64,000 nucleotides of DNA from Candidatus Borrarchaeum yapensis. GTDB lineage: Archaea; Asgardarchaeota; Sifarchaeia; Borrarchaeales; Borrarchaeaceae. The notes beneath the pieces are model-generated. The model had not been told where the DNA came from, ran no database searches, and saw nothing but the letters and a program-made list of their open reading frames with translations. This document shows, in pieces, positions 1-8,056 of this stretch. The stretch lies in NCBI GenBank assembly GCA_016840515.1, contig JAEOSF010000006.1:1-64000 (forward strand). Direction: 5' to 3'. Position 1 is the first letter of the stretch, and each line of letters opens with the position of its first letter. The translations under genes and the position numbers were made by a program.

Positions 1-1077
1 GATAATTGCTTATTAGGAAAAAAAGGAGAACCCCTCGCTATATGTAGACTTAAACGATTCGTTGCCGATTATATATACGAACAAGAAAGACTATTGAAAG
101 CGAATACCCGAGATTTTTATGCTGAGTTAATTAAAGGAATTGAAAAAAAAGATCAGCTAGTTGCTATTATCGGATCTGGACCTGCTGGATTAGAAGTTGC
201 CTATGAACTTGTAAGATTAGGTTATGGTGTAACTATTTTTGATAAAATGCCTGCTTTAGGAGGCATGTTATACTGGGAACTTCCCGATTATCGCTTACCA
301 AAAACCGTACTTCAGAAAGAGATCGATAATTTGTTAATTCTAGGTATTGAGACAAAGTCTAATATACAAATCGATAATATTGATGATCTCTTTGAACATG
401 GCTACGATGCCGTTTTTATTGGTGTGGGTGCTCCTCTTCCAAGAAAACTGGGAATTCTAGGAGAAGATCTCGAGGGAGTGCATCCTGGTGAACTTTTTTT
501 AAAGGATGTGAATCTAGGGAAAGAAGTTGATTTTACAGGAAAGAAAGTAGTCGTAGCGGGTGGAGGAAATACTGCAATAGATTCCGTAAGAACAGCATTA
601 CGGCTTGGTGCAAAAAAAGTATCTCTTGTTTATCGAAGAAGCCGACGTGAAATGCCTGGCCATGTATCTGAAATTATAGAGGCTGAAAAGGAAGGAATTC
701 TCTTTTATTTTCTTACCTCACCAGTACGTCTCATTGGAAACAACAAACTTGAAATGGTTGAATGTATTCGAATGAAACTTGTGGAGACCGATGAGGGTGG
801 AAGAAGACGTCCTATTCCAATCGAACATTCCGAATTTCTGTTAGAAACAGATGTATTTATACCTGCAATTGGAAGAATTCCCGATACTGGGTGGTTAAGT
901 GATATAAAACTAACAAAATGGAACACCATTGCAGTAGATGAGAATGGTGCCACGTCACGGGTAGGAGTATTTGCTGGCGGAGATGTAGTTAATGGTGCTT
1001 CAACATCTGGAGAAGCAATGGCTAGTGGAAAAATAGCAGCAAAAGGTATTCATGCGTATCTTCAGCAAAAATCCTAA
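1..1077 (+). CDS. GltD-like FAD/NAD(P)H oxidoreductase, 5' end off-window
   Basis: This is a flavoprotein of the glutamate synthase small-subunit / NADPH-dependent oxidoreductase family, which moves electrons between NAD(P)H, FAD and Fe-S partners. The frame is open back to base 1, and the residues before the first possible start (TTG at 94) match the family's N-terminal segment (ICRLKRFVADY, with Cys on either side), so the gene begins upstream of the window and the TTG is not the start. Motifs seen: FAD-binding IGSGPAGLEVA, GGMLYWELPDYRLP, NADP-binding AGGGNTAID, and the C-terminal FAD motif FAGGDVVNGAS. Whether a large GltB-like or NuoF-like partner lies upstream cannot be seen. The family is sure; the exact substrate is not. 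Confidence 0.9.
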   Translation, partial: DNCLLGKKGEPLAICRLKRFVADYIYEQERLLKANTRDFYAELIKGIEKKDQLVAIIGSGPAGLEVAYELVRLGYGVTIFDKMPALGGMLYWELPDYRLPKTVLQKEIDNLLILGIETKSNIQIDNIDDLFEHGYDAVFIGVGAPLPRKLGILGEDLEGVHPGELFLKDVNLGKEVDFTGKKVVVAGGGNTAIDSVRTALRLGAKKVSLVYRRSRREMPGHVSEIIEAEKEGILFYFLTSPVRLIGNNKLEMVECIRMKLVETDEGGRRRPIPIEHSEFLLETDVFIPAIGRIPDTGWLSDIKLTKWNTIAVDENGATSRVGVFAGGDVVNGASTSGEAMASGKIAAKGIHAYLQQKS

Positions 1078-1158
1078 TTGAATGATCTAAATAATTAAAA
1101 TCACTTCTTGACGATATTACGATTTCCGAACTTGTGTATTCGTTAATACCCATTCAAG

Positions 1159-1170
1159 AAAATATAAAAG
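1159..1170 (+). promoter_or_regulatory. TATA box for the coiled-coil membrane protein
   Basis: An AAATATAAAAG match to the archaeal TATA consensus sits about 40 bases before the next ATG, in the gap after the oxidoreductase gene. The downstream gene is therefore probably transcribed separately with a short leader. Confidence 0.45.
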
Positions 1171-1209
1171 CCTCTTGTTGGTATAACTAGGAAATTGAGA
1201 TGATTTACA

Positions 1210-2547
1210 ATGAGTGAAGAACTTAAAGAAATACCCAGGGCTTGCCATTACATCTATTTCCACATTGATGATGATAAAGAGATTAATGAACTATGGGATT
1301 TTCTTACACAAGAATATGATAAGGACACAGATGGCGCGGTTTGTACATTAGAACCAACGAGTGATTCGACTATTTCTATTTCTCTCGCAAAAGGAGATCA
1401 AAGCGGAGTATATCTCTCTTGCTTCCGTAATGTGGCCACAATTGGAATTCTATTCTATTCAGAAAACACGACTCTGCAGGACATAGACGATCAAAGAAAC
1501 CAACTTGAAAATTTCTTGTCGTCCCAAATAGGCGAAGCAACAATTCTGATAGTAGATAAAGAAGAACAGCTTAAAATTGCAAAGGAAACATTCTCCGAAT
1601 TTAAACTTATTGAAAGTAAAATAACTTTTGGAAAATTGTACCATTTCCTCGATGAAGATCGAGGAATTTACTTCTGTCTTCCATTTGAAAAGGATCTACT
1701 TTTCGATTTTTTGGTAGAGGAATTGCCGATCTTTGATGTAAGTTTTCAAAGTCTTGATAAGAAGGTTAAATACTTTCAAGATCAATTGAAATTGATGGAA
1801 CAAGAAAGGGTTGCAGCAGACAAATTTGTAAGCAAACTACTCTACTCTGGAATGGGAAAAAAAGAAACAGATGCAGAAAGGATTGAAGTTCTAGAAAAAG
1901 AAATTGATGATCTATCACAACTTTACGAAAAAATCGCAAATTATACGTATATGATTAAAAATTCGATTCTTACTGTTAGAAATGAATTGATGATTTTAGA
2001 TGAATGTCTAGCATCGTTTTGCATCGAACGACGGTTAGAATCAGAATACGTGCAAATGAATCGAACTTTTCAGAACAAGCTGGAAACAGAAGGAAGTCTT
2101 CTTTCTAATACTTTGACAGGGATAAAAACAGCAATTGATATAGTAGATACTCGCGTAGGGCTTCAACGAGGAAAAGAAAGTCTGACACTGCAACAGCAAA
2201 CACAACATCTCCAAGAAGAGGGCACTTCTATGCAAATGGCAACATCAATGATTGAATTTGTGCTAGTATTCTTTTATTCGCTGGAATCCTGGGAAATCCT
2301 GACGAGCCATGAGGTGTTTGTACTTATCCCGGTGGTACTAAAAGTTGGATTAATTGGTACATGGGCGTTCATGGCAGTCATAGCCACCCATTTCCTCGCA
2401 CTGAGTTGGAGGGAGAACTGGAAATTAAATAAGGGCGTTATAATCTCGTTTGCAATCCTGATCGCGATCCTAATATCCATAATCCTTATTACACAGTATT
2501 ATGGCGGAGTAGCTGCACACGCAGCAGATGCAGCGAATGGTCATTGA
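1210..2547 (+). CDS. uncharacterised coiled-coil protein with C-terminal membrane helices
   Basis: I do not recognise the family. The first ~180 residues look like an alpha/beta soluble domain. Residues ~185-245 and 275-345 are charged helical stretches likely to form coiled coils. The last ~100 residues hold about three hydrophobic segments (near 350-372, 373-400 and 411-433). The arrangement, a cytoplasmic sensor-like head, a coiled-coil stalk and a C-terminal anchor, resembles CorA-like or Rmd1-like topology, but no diagnostic motif (such as GMN) is present. It has its own TATA box and ends in a convergent terminator. Confidence 0.75.
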   Translation: MSEELKEIPRACHYIYFHIDDDKEINELWDFLTQEYDKDTDGAVCTLEPTSDSTISISLAKGDQSGVYLSCFRNVATIGILFYSENTTLQDIDDQRNQLENFLSSQIGEATILIVDKEEQLKIAKETFSEFKLIESKITFGKLYHFLDEDRGIYFCLPFEKDLLFDFLVEELPIFDVSFQSLDKKVKYFQDQLKLMEQERVAADKFVSKLLYSGMGKKETDAERIEVLEKEIDDLSQLYEKIANYTYMIKNSILTVRNELMILDECLASFCIERRLESEYVQMNRTFQNKLETEGSLLSNTLTGIKTAIDIVDTRVGLQRGKESLTLQQQTQHLQEEGTSMQMATSMIEFVLVFFYSLESWEILTSHEVFVLIPVVLKVGLIGTWAFMAVIATHFLALSWRENWKLNKGVIISFAILIAILISIILITQYYGGVAAHAADAANGH

Positions 2548-2583
2548 AAAAAAGAAAAGAAGTTCGGTGTATCTCTATTTAAT

Positions 2584-2612
2584 AAGGTTTTTTGGAAAAA
2601 TAACCTTTTTTT
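2584..2612 (+). terminator. hairpin plus T-tract between convergent genes
   Basis: AAGGTT and AACCTT form a 6-bp stem around a 12-base loop, followed directly by a run of T. It lies between the ends of two convergent genes and could end transcription from the left. Confidence 0.5.
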
Positions 2613-2613
2613 A

Positions 2614-2823
2614 TTATTTCATCAGCTTTAAAGCAGCTAGCCTTCGTTTAAGTATCTTTTCATGTCCTTCTTCGTCTTTTGCCAACTGTTCAAAGAAGGC
2701 ACGCGTTTCGGGATCTTCCGCCATTTCTGCCGCCTTTTTATAATCTATTTGAGCCTGGCGCTCGTCTTTTATTGCTGATTCAATTTTCTTTATGAGTTCA
2801 TCTTTAGCACTCAATTTTATCAC
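2614..2823 (-). CDS. ferritin-like / rubrerythrin-like miniprotein
   Basis: A 69-residue all-helical protein with a ferritin-like half-bundle pattern: ERQAQIDYKKAAEMA, then FFEQLAKDEEGHEKIL. The spaced Glu and the ExxH pair are typical di-iron ligands of rubrerythrin-type helices. Full rubrerythrins are about twice as long, so this would have to dimerise to complete a four-helix bundle. A role in peroxide or iron handling is inferred from the family only. Confidence 0.7.
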   Translation of the reverse strand: MIKLSAKDELIKKIESAIKDERQAQIDYKKAAEMAEDPETRAFFEQLAKDEEGHEKILKRRLAALKLMK

Positions 2824-3144
2824 TCCTAATCTAGTTTCGTTCTTAAAAATCTAAGAATTAGAAAAACAATTTACTTTTATTGAGATCACCTTTTTAAAAT
2901 CTTTTTGATAGCGGTCTTAAGGCATTTTTTGAAGAATTACGCCCCCTCCAACGACATTAGTTTCTATGGATAATAATGGTCAAATATCTGACTGGTTGCC
3001 TCTTGCTTACTCGACTTTTAGAGTAATAAGTAATTATTGTGATCATTAAAAAAGTATTTAAACTTTACATATGAAAAATTTAGGAGAATTTAATTTTGTC
3101 CGGGGGGATTTATAAGGTTAGAAACCCATTAATAGATGTAGAGA
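2824..3144. other. intergenic region, no gene seen
   Basis: AT-rich spacer between the ferritin-like gene and a decayed small gene. It holds a small hairpin (TTACTC/GAGTAA near 3009-3030) and TATA-like AT tracts. I see no ORF or RNA gene. Confidence 0.5.
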
Positions 3145-3431
3145 GTGCTCAAAAATGGACTAAGAGAAAAATATGGAGAGACAGATCAGAGAAATCGCAG
3201 GAGAAATTAAATTCAGAAAAAAGAAAAAAGGAGCAAAGCGTGTTCATATAGTTCAGTCACCTTTCTTCGGTAAGCACTTTAAGGACTGGATGGAAGAGAA
3301 AAAAAGCGACAGAATCTCAATTTCAGCGCGAATGCATCGAGTTGTAGGAAGATCAACTTGACTTCGAAAAACTTTCTAATGGAGAGTTAGAAATTCTTAA
3401 GAAGAAACTCAAAGATCTTTTGGTAGAATAA
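3145..3431 (+). pseudogene. decayed small gene, frameshifted and interrupted
   Basis: Three short frames look like parts of one basic/acidic helical protein. A 62-residue open frame (3173-3361) begins MERQIREIAGEIKF. From a run of seven A at 3309-3315 a different frame gives KKATESQFQRECIEL, a TAG stop, then EDQLDFEKLSNGELEILKKK and a terminal TAA. Removing one A would join the first part to the last, leaving only the TAG in the way. The family is unknown. It could instead be a short intact gene ending at 3361, but the protein-like continuation in the other frame argues for decay. Confidence 0.45.
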
Positions 3432-3507
3432 TTTTTTTTGTATCTGTTCTTGAAAATCAGAGAAAGTTTTTTATTTCAATGAAAGAACTTTCTAAGGTGA
3501 TTTAAAG

Positions 3508-4854
3508 ATGTCATTAATGCGCATGCTAGTTCTTTCTGACAGTTTACCAATAGATACGGGATATTCACATGCTGAAGTGTATAGATGGATGGCAAAAAAT
3601 CAACCATTAATATCAAACTATGAAATCTTAGTATTAGATATGAAAATGCCTAGGGATACTCGCACTCCAGCAAAAGTTTTCTACGGTATTACTGAAGAAA
3701 TTATCAAATTATTGAAAGCCGGTGGTGTTGTAATCTGTCTGACTTATGCTATTGCAGAAACGGAAGCAAAAAAGGATCGATACAGGATTATACATGACGA
3801 TCCTCCTCGCCGGGGGAAATGGACGACAACAAGAGTAACTAACTATGATTGGTTGCCCTTTGAAATCTTAGAAGCCACCGAACTTTACCGTAGGCAAAAT
3901 TTTGGAACAGATTTTAGATTAAAAAAGAAATCAGAGGAGTTTAAGCGTTATTTCGAGAATGTGAAAATTTTTCACAAAGTAATTGAAGGTGGGGTGTTTT
4001 CCGAAGACAAGAATGAATGGAAACTTCAATATTTTGAATATTTGAAGCAATCTAATGAACTTCTTTTAAAAAGCTGTGACATGGAAGTAATTGCAGTCAA
4101 TCATGTTACAGGTGATCCCATCGCGTGCGTGATTTACTATCAAGGTGGAAGTTTAATTTTCCTCCCTCAAAGTGATCTCACACCCTCCAGCGCGGTTTAC
4201 TTCCTATTTGAAATAGGGAAGAAATACTATGAATTAAACATTGAGAAATTAGAACGCTCTCCTGAAATTCCAGAATGGATCGACAATTACAAAACTGAGC
4301 AAGAAAAAACAATTGACGATAAAATAAGTGAGTTAAAGGAAGAACTTCAAAATGAAAAGTCAAAAAGATCTCGTTTTCAGAAGATTAATGCTTTACTCTA
4401 TGCTACTGATAAAATACTGGAAAAAGCAGGAATGTTAGTGTTTGAGGATTTCAATTTTAATGTAAAAAAGGCTGATATAGGCTCAAATAAAGATTTAATA
4501 ATCGAAGACGATTCTGGAAACAGATTGCTCGTTGAAGTAACAGGAGTTAAAGGTAAAATCAATTCAAAAACCAGAAAAATTACACAACTTTGGGATCTCG
4601 TTCTGGAAAAAGAAAGTAATGAGAAAATAGTGTTAATAGCAAATACTTACAGAGAAAAAGACCCCATACAAAGAAGCGGAGAAGAAAATTTTACAGAAAA
4701 AGTGATGAATTTATGCGAAAAAAATGACATTTGCTTAATGACAACTTTTGACTTATTCAACTTGTGGAAAGACTTCCTTAAAGGGAAAAAGACGCCAAAA
4801 CAAGTGATTAATTCAATTCTTAATACAAATGGGGTTTATGAACAAAATAATTGA
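3508..4854 (+). CDS. putative PD-(D/E)XK nuclease with novel N-terminal domain
   Basis: A 448-residue protein. Residues ~1-260 form an alpha/beta domain I do not recognise, starting like a response or GATase-type fold (MLVLSDSLPIDTGYS). Residues ~260-295 are a coiled coil. Residues ~295-425 look like a restriction-endonuclease fold: Asp329 in KDLIIEDDSGN, then LLVEVTGVKGKI with Glu343 and Lys348/350 as the candidate metal site. The usual ExK is ExT here, a variant seen in some Mrr-like nucleases. The next gene follows by 58 bases on the same strand and encodes a HEPN protein. Together they resemble a defence module (inference). The first ATG follows an AGGTGA site. Confidence 0.6.
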   Translation: MSLMRMLVLSDSLPIDTGYSHAEVYRWMAKNQPLISNYEILVLDMKMPRDTRTPAKVFYGITEEIIKLLKAGGVVICLTYAIAETEAKKDRYRIIHDDPPRRGKWTTTRVTNYDWLPFEILEATELYRRQNFGTDFRLKKKSEEFKRYFENVKIFHKVIEGGVFSEDKNEWKLQYFEYLKQSNELLLKSCDMEVIAVNHVTGDPIACVIYYQGGSLIFLPQSDLTPSSAVYFLFEIGKKYYELNIEKLERSPEIPEWIDNYKTEQEKTIDDKISELKEELQNEKSKRSRFQKINALLYATDKILEKAGMLVFEDFNFNVKKADIGSNKDLIIEDDSGNRLLVEVTGVKGKINSKTRKITQLWDLVLEKESNEKIVLIANTYREKDPIQRSGEENFTEKVMNLCEKNDICLMTTFDLFNLWKDFLKGKKTPKQVINSILNTNGVYEQNN

Positions 4855-4912
4855 GTCATCCTTAACAAAATTATATCTGGAAATGTTATGAACAAATGGG
4901 GGAGAAGTATGA

Positions 4913-5779
4913 GTGAGTGAAGAAAAAAAGAAGGCACGATTCAGCATAGAATTTGAAGTGTCGCTTTGTTTAACTTTGGAAGAAGAAATTTCTGTAGATT
5001 TACCTGACGCATCAAAGATCATATTACACGCAACGAGCAGTTCCACCAATACGGGTGAGATAATTCTCAAATTAGATAAACCAGATTTCTTACAAGCACA
5101 TACAAAAGGACGAGAAAAGATAAGAGATTTCTTAAGAGCCTTGCTTATTGCGACGAATTCTATTTATATGAAGGAATTGAAATTCAAAAAACCACGTCTT
5201 CTTAATGAAATAGACTTTTCTGGGGAAGTAAAAACAGGCTTCGTAGATTTTTCAGTAAATTGTGTCATTGCGAGGAGATTAGAAAGCGAAAAACTTTTTC
5301 AAACTTCAAATATACTTTCTAAAGTTCGTGATATGCAAGAAATTGAGCAGGATATTCTTTATACAACGCTTTTCTTATACGAGAAGGGTTGTCAATCCGA
5401 GAAAGTTGAACAATTCATATTTTGGTGGATTTCATTTGAATCTCTTGTTCGTCTGCATGGAAAAAGGAAGGATTTTCTCAAAATCTATTTGAAACCTGCT
5501 TCTCAAAGTGTGTTCAATAAGCGTAAGAAGGTTATTGAAGCTTTGAGTAATATGAATTTAATTGATCGGCAAGGTAATAATCGGAGTGAGAAACTAAGGG
5601 AAAAATTGCATAAAAGCAAATCACACTATACAGCGATTTTAATCAAAGCTGTGTACTGTATTGCTGAAATTAGGAATAAGTTACTTCATGAAGGAGAAAT
5701 GGATGTAGATCTTATATACAGTTGCGCCTTACTTTTAGCTGATATCATTTGTGAGTCGATCAAAGAGTATTTGGTTTAG
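4913..5779 (+). CDS. HEPN-domain protein, putative RNase
   Basis: A 288-residue protein whose C-terminal ~130 residues carry a HEPN-type helical bundle. The diagnostic RX4H motif is present as R254-N-K-L-L-H259, with the polar Asn after Arg typical of catalytic HEPN RNases. An aromatic FWWISFESLV helix near 170-180 fits the apeA/Abi-type HEPN core. The N-terminal ~120 residues are unassigned. The start is GTG at 4913; an ATG four bases earlier runs into TGA after three codons and cannot be used. It is the second gene of a two-gene unit with the putative nuclease upstream. Confidence 0.65.
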   Translation: MSEEKKKARFSIEFEVSLCLTLEEEISVDLPDASKIILHATSSSTNTGEIILKLDKPDFLQAHTKGREKIRDFLRALLIATNSIYMKELKFKKPRLLNEIDFSGEVKTGFVDFSVNCVIARRLESEKLFQTSNILSKVRDMQEIEQDILYTTLFLYEKGCQSEKVEQFIFWWISFESLVRLHGKRKDFLKIYLKPASQSVFNKRKKVIEALSNMNLIDRQGNNRSEKLREKLHKSKSHYTAILIKAVYCIAEIRNKLLHEGEMDVDLIYSCALLLADIICESIKEYLV

Positions 5780-5796
5780 ACTGACCATAGGTATGA

Positions 5797-5827
5797 TTCA
5801 GAAATTCGTTTTTCTTTTTTCTTCTGA
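5797..5827. terminator. hairpin between convergent genes
   Basis: TTCAGAA and TTCTGAA arms flank a pyrimidine-rich loop between the HEPN gene and the convergent transposase gene. It would work as a T-rich terminator for the plus strand. Confidence 0.35.
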
Positions 5828-7074
5828 AATTTGCGTGTGGAAAAACGGTTTTCATGTGAAAAAAGAGGAGTTTAAGAACTCTTAAAAGTATTGTAGAACT
5901 CTTTTAAGAAAAATGTAGCTACTCGGTTTCTGGCTTTACCATTAAGAGTATGAGGTTTCGCTTCTGGGGACTTTTCTGCTAATTGCCCTCTGATTTTCTG
6001 GTATAACTCATAGTAGCGCGGATCTTTCGCCTTTATCATCCCTTCTACAATATTATACATGCAGTACTTTACTTTTCGCGAGTATTTCTTAGTATCCTTA
6101 AATGTGTGCTCTTTATAACCACAATACGCCAGGAACCGACTCAGAGAAGAGAATCTCTTTGGATGCGCGAAATTTAACAAGAGAGTTGGCATAACGCCAG
6201 AATTGGACTGAACTCCAATCCCTTTTATGTGTTTCAATGGGTCTAAGTTTACAAGTAATCTCAGTTTCTTCATGAGAGTAGTTTTCTGGGAATTTACTTC
6301 CTTTATTAAGTTCTCCATGAACTCAGAATTTTCTCCAAGATGCCTTTTTAACGCTTTGTGTTTATTGGTCAGCGCGACCGTAACTTGGGTATAATGCCAG
6401 TACATTCGAGAAAGGTAGTCGATTTCGATTTCCTTCCGGTCTTCGTCTCTAAGTTCTTTGAAAGCGCCTGAATCTATGTCAAATAACTCTTTAATAACCA
6501 GGGCATCATTTACGTCTGTTTTCGCACGTTTTCCGCGTTGTTTCTTGACAAGTTTCGCGTCTACTATGAAAAAACTATGATCTTTGGATTGCACCATTTG
6601 ATACATGAGGGCTCGTGGCATGCCAGTTTCTAAATAAATATTTGAACCGGTAGGTAATACTGTTAGGTCTTCTACTTCCGAGATGTTTTCAGACTCGTCA
6701 CAGACTGCAAAGCTTTTGGTAAGCGCCCAGTCTACAAAAAAGCTTTCACTCATTACCTGTATCACCTCGTGTGCGAACAGGGGAGACTTAATCAACTCTT
6801 TAGACTCACTTGCCCATTCAGGGAAAGGTGTAAGCAACATATGTACAGACTTGATAAAGTTTACAGACTTTAGCCACCTTTCTTTCCTTAGGGGAGATAC
6901 GGGAACATATATGCAAATTAATATATATTAATCTCCATTTTAAAAAAGAGTAAATTTCTATATTAATTTATAGATAAATTAACTCAATTTTAACTAGGAG
7001 AATAAAGAAGGCGATAGGTAGAAATTAAGTTTGAAGTTTTCCGCAGAAATTTCAATTAGAAATTCATTTTTCTT
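5800..7074 (-). mobile_element. IS110-family insertion element (approximate ends)
   Basis: The span contains one IS110-type transposase gene plus non-coding flanks. The proposed ends are two near-identical 17-base stretches (16 of 17 match, agaaattcRtttttctt) at 5800-5816 and 7058-7074. The enclosed length of about 1.3 kb is usual for IS110. IS110 elements lack terminal inverted repeats, so the ends are tentative. Confidence 0.4.
5872..6753 (-). CDS. IS110-family transposase (DEDD recombinase)
   Basis: A bridge-RNA-type recombinase. The N-terminal RuvC-like DEDD site is visible: FFVDWA (Asp), IYLETGMP (Glu), and KTDVNDALVI (two Asp). The C-terminal transposase_20 domain has IKGIGVQSNSG and FSSLSRFLAYCGY, which supplies the candidate catalytic Ser. 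The frame extends upstream to an ATG at 6840, but a GAGGTGA site eight bases before the ATG at 6753 and the usual IS110 start just before FVDW favour 6753 (293 residues). No frameshift is seen, so it may be active. Confidence 0.85.
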   Translation of the reverse strand: MSESFFVDWALTKSFAVCDESENISEVEDLTVLPTGSNIYLETGMPRALMYQMVQSKDHSFFIVDAKLVKKQRGKRAKTDVNDALVIKELFDIDSGAFKELRDEDRKEIEIDYLSRMYWHYTQVTVALTNKHKALKRHLGENSEFMENLIKEVNSQKTTLMKKLRLLVNLDPLKHIKGIGVQSNSGVMPTLLLNFAHPKRFSSLSRFLAYCGYKEHTFKDTKKYSRKVKYCMYNIVEGMIKAKDPRYYELYQKIRGQLAEKSPEAKPHTLNGKARNRVATFFLKEFYNTFKSS

Positions 7075-7269
7075 GGGAAATTTAAAAAATTCTAATCAGT
7101 ATTGTTTTGTGGGTGACCCTTTCCAAAAAAATCTCACCAAAATATATTTTACTAAAGCAATTGTTTAAATAGAAAAATTTTTATTTTATTAAAACAATAT
7201 ATTATATGATAAAACCAGTATTTGATTAAAATTAGTAACAAGTTTCAATAGGTTTGAGGTGCGAATTTA
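6754..7269. other. non-coding region upstream of the IS110 transposase
   Basis: About 500 bases without a convincing gene. The part next to the transposase start is where IS110-group elements encode their bridge RNA, and a GC-richer stretch (about 6840-6910, with accttt..aggggagat) stands out from AT-rich flanks. No bridge-RNA fold could be confirmed by eye. The far end (7200-7260) holds AT-rich promoter-like sequence and an AGGTG site for the following gene. Confidence 0.35.
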
Positions 7270-7791
7270 ATGAGTAGAAAACATGAATTATTCAAAAAGA
7301 AATTCCATTGCAAAGGAAAGAGTTGCCCAGTAGAGCCCTTTATGTCGCGTCCTTTAGTCCCTGACTGTAATGACTGCCCTTTCAAAAATAGCGAGTTCTA
7401 TTGGTTTGACATTCAGTTCTATGCTCTAATGAGCAGCGTAGAGTTTTTTCTAAATCTTACTTTAAGTGAAAGAGAGCGATTAGAAAAGATCCCAGATGAA
7501 GCTCAAATCATTGTAAATCGTATTGAAGAAATTACGCCAATGGAATCTGCTATTGTTAGTGAAAAACTAAGAAAAGCTCATGAAGACCTAAAGCAATTAG
7601 AAGAAAGCGAGAAAGTCTTAGGAATTGCTTGCAACTCGATAATAGCTATGCATGCTGCTTTAGCAAAAGAGGGCTATGTCACTAAACTTGAAAATGAAGA
7701 CATTGTAAAAGACGAAGATATTATGAAAGAAAGTTTTGATAAAAATATTGCGAAAGAGCGTTTAAATGACCTTCGTAAAATGTATACATGA
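7270..7791 (+). CDS. uncharacterised protein with N-terminal Cys cluster
   Basis: A 173-residue protein, family not recognised. Four Cys in the first 40 residues (FHCKGKSCPVE and PDCNDCPF) could bind zinc or an Fe-S cluster. The rest is helical and charged (~75-170). The ATG follows a GAGGTG site. It stands alone between the IS110 element and the korAB operon. Confidence 0.65.
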   Translation: MSRKHELFKKKFHCKGKSCPVEPFMSRPLVPDCNDCPFKNSEFYWFDIQFYALMSSVEFFLNLTLSERERLEKIPDEAQIIVNRIEEITPMESAIVSEKLRKAHEDLKQLEESEKVLGIACNSIIAMHAALAKEGYVTKLENEDIVKDEDIMKESFDKNIAKERLNDLRKMYT

Positions 7792-8056
7792 AGCGTAAAC
7801 GGTCATATTCCTTAAATTTTTTAAATCGATAAAAAATAAATTTTGAAAACTGATAAAACTTAACATTCTTTATACATATAGGAAAATGTTTATAACAGTA
7901 TTTGATGTTGTTTTAAAGAAGTTAAGGCTTATGAGTTAATCGTAGAGTGTTAAATGACAAAGTTTAAATTCTACCAAAACTTTACATATGTAAATTTTAC
8001 ATAGTTCAGCTTAACTTATTCAACTAAATGTAAAGACGTGATAAAAGGCGTAAAAA

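Noticed and set aside
2528..2743. 71-residue plus-strand ORF over the ferritin-like gene
   Set aside because: It is an antisense shadow: the opposite strand encodes a recognisable ferritin-like protein.
6754..6840. 29-residue N-terminal extension of the IS110 transposase
   Set aside because: The family starts just before FVDW, and a strong GAGGTGA site fits the internal ATG at 6753.
7981..7994. Perfect 14-base palindrome TTTACATATGTAAA upstream of korA, partly shared with 3062-3073
   Set aside because: In sequence this AT-rich, palindromes and shared 13-mers of A/T-heavy bases are expected by chance several times per window, so I did not call an operator.
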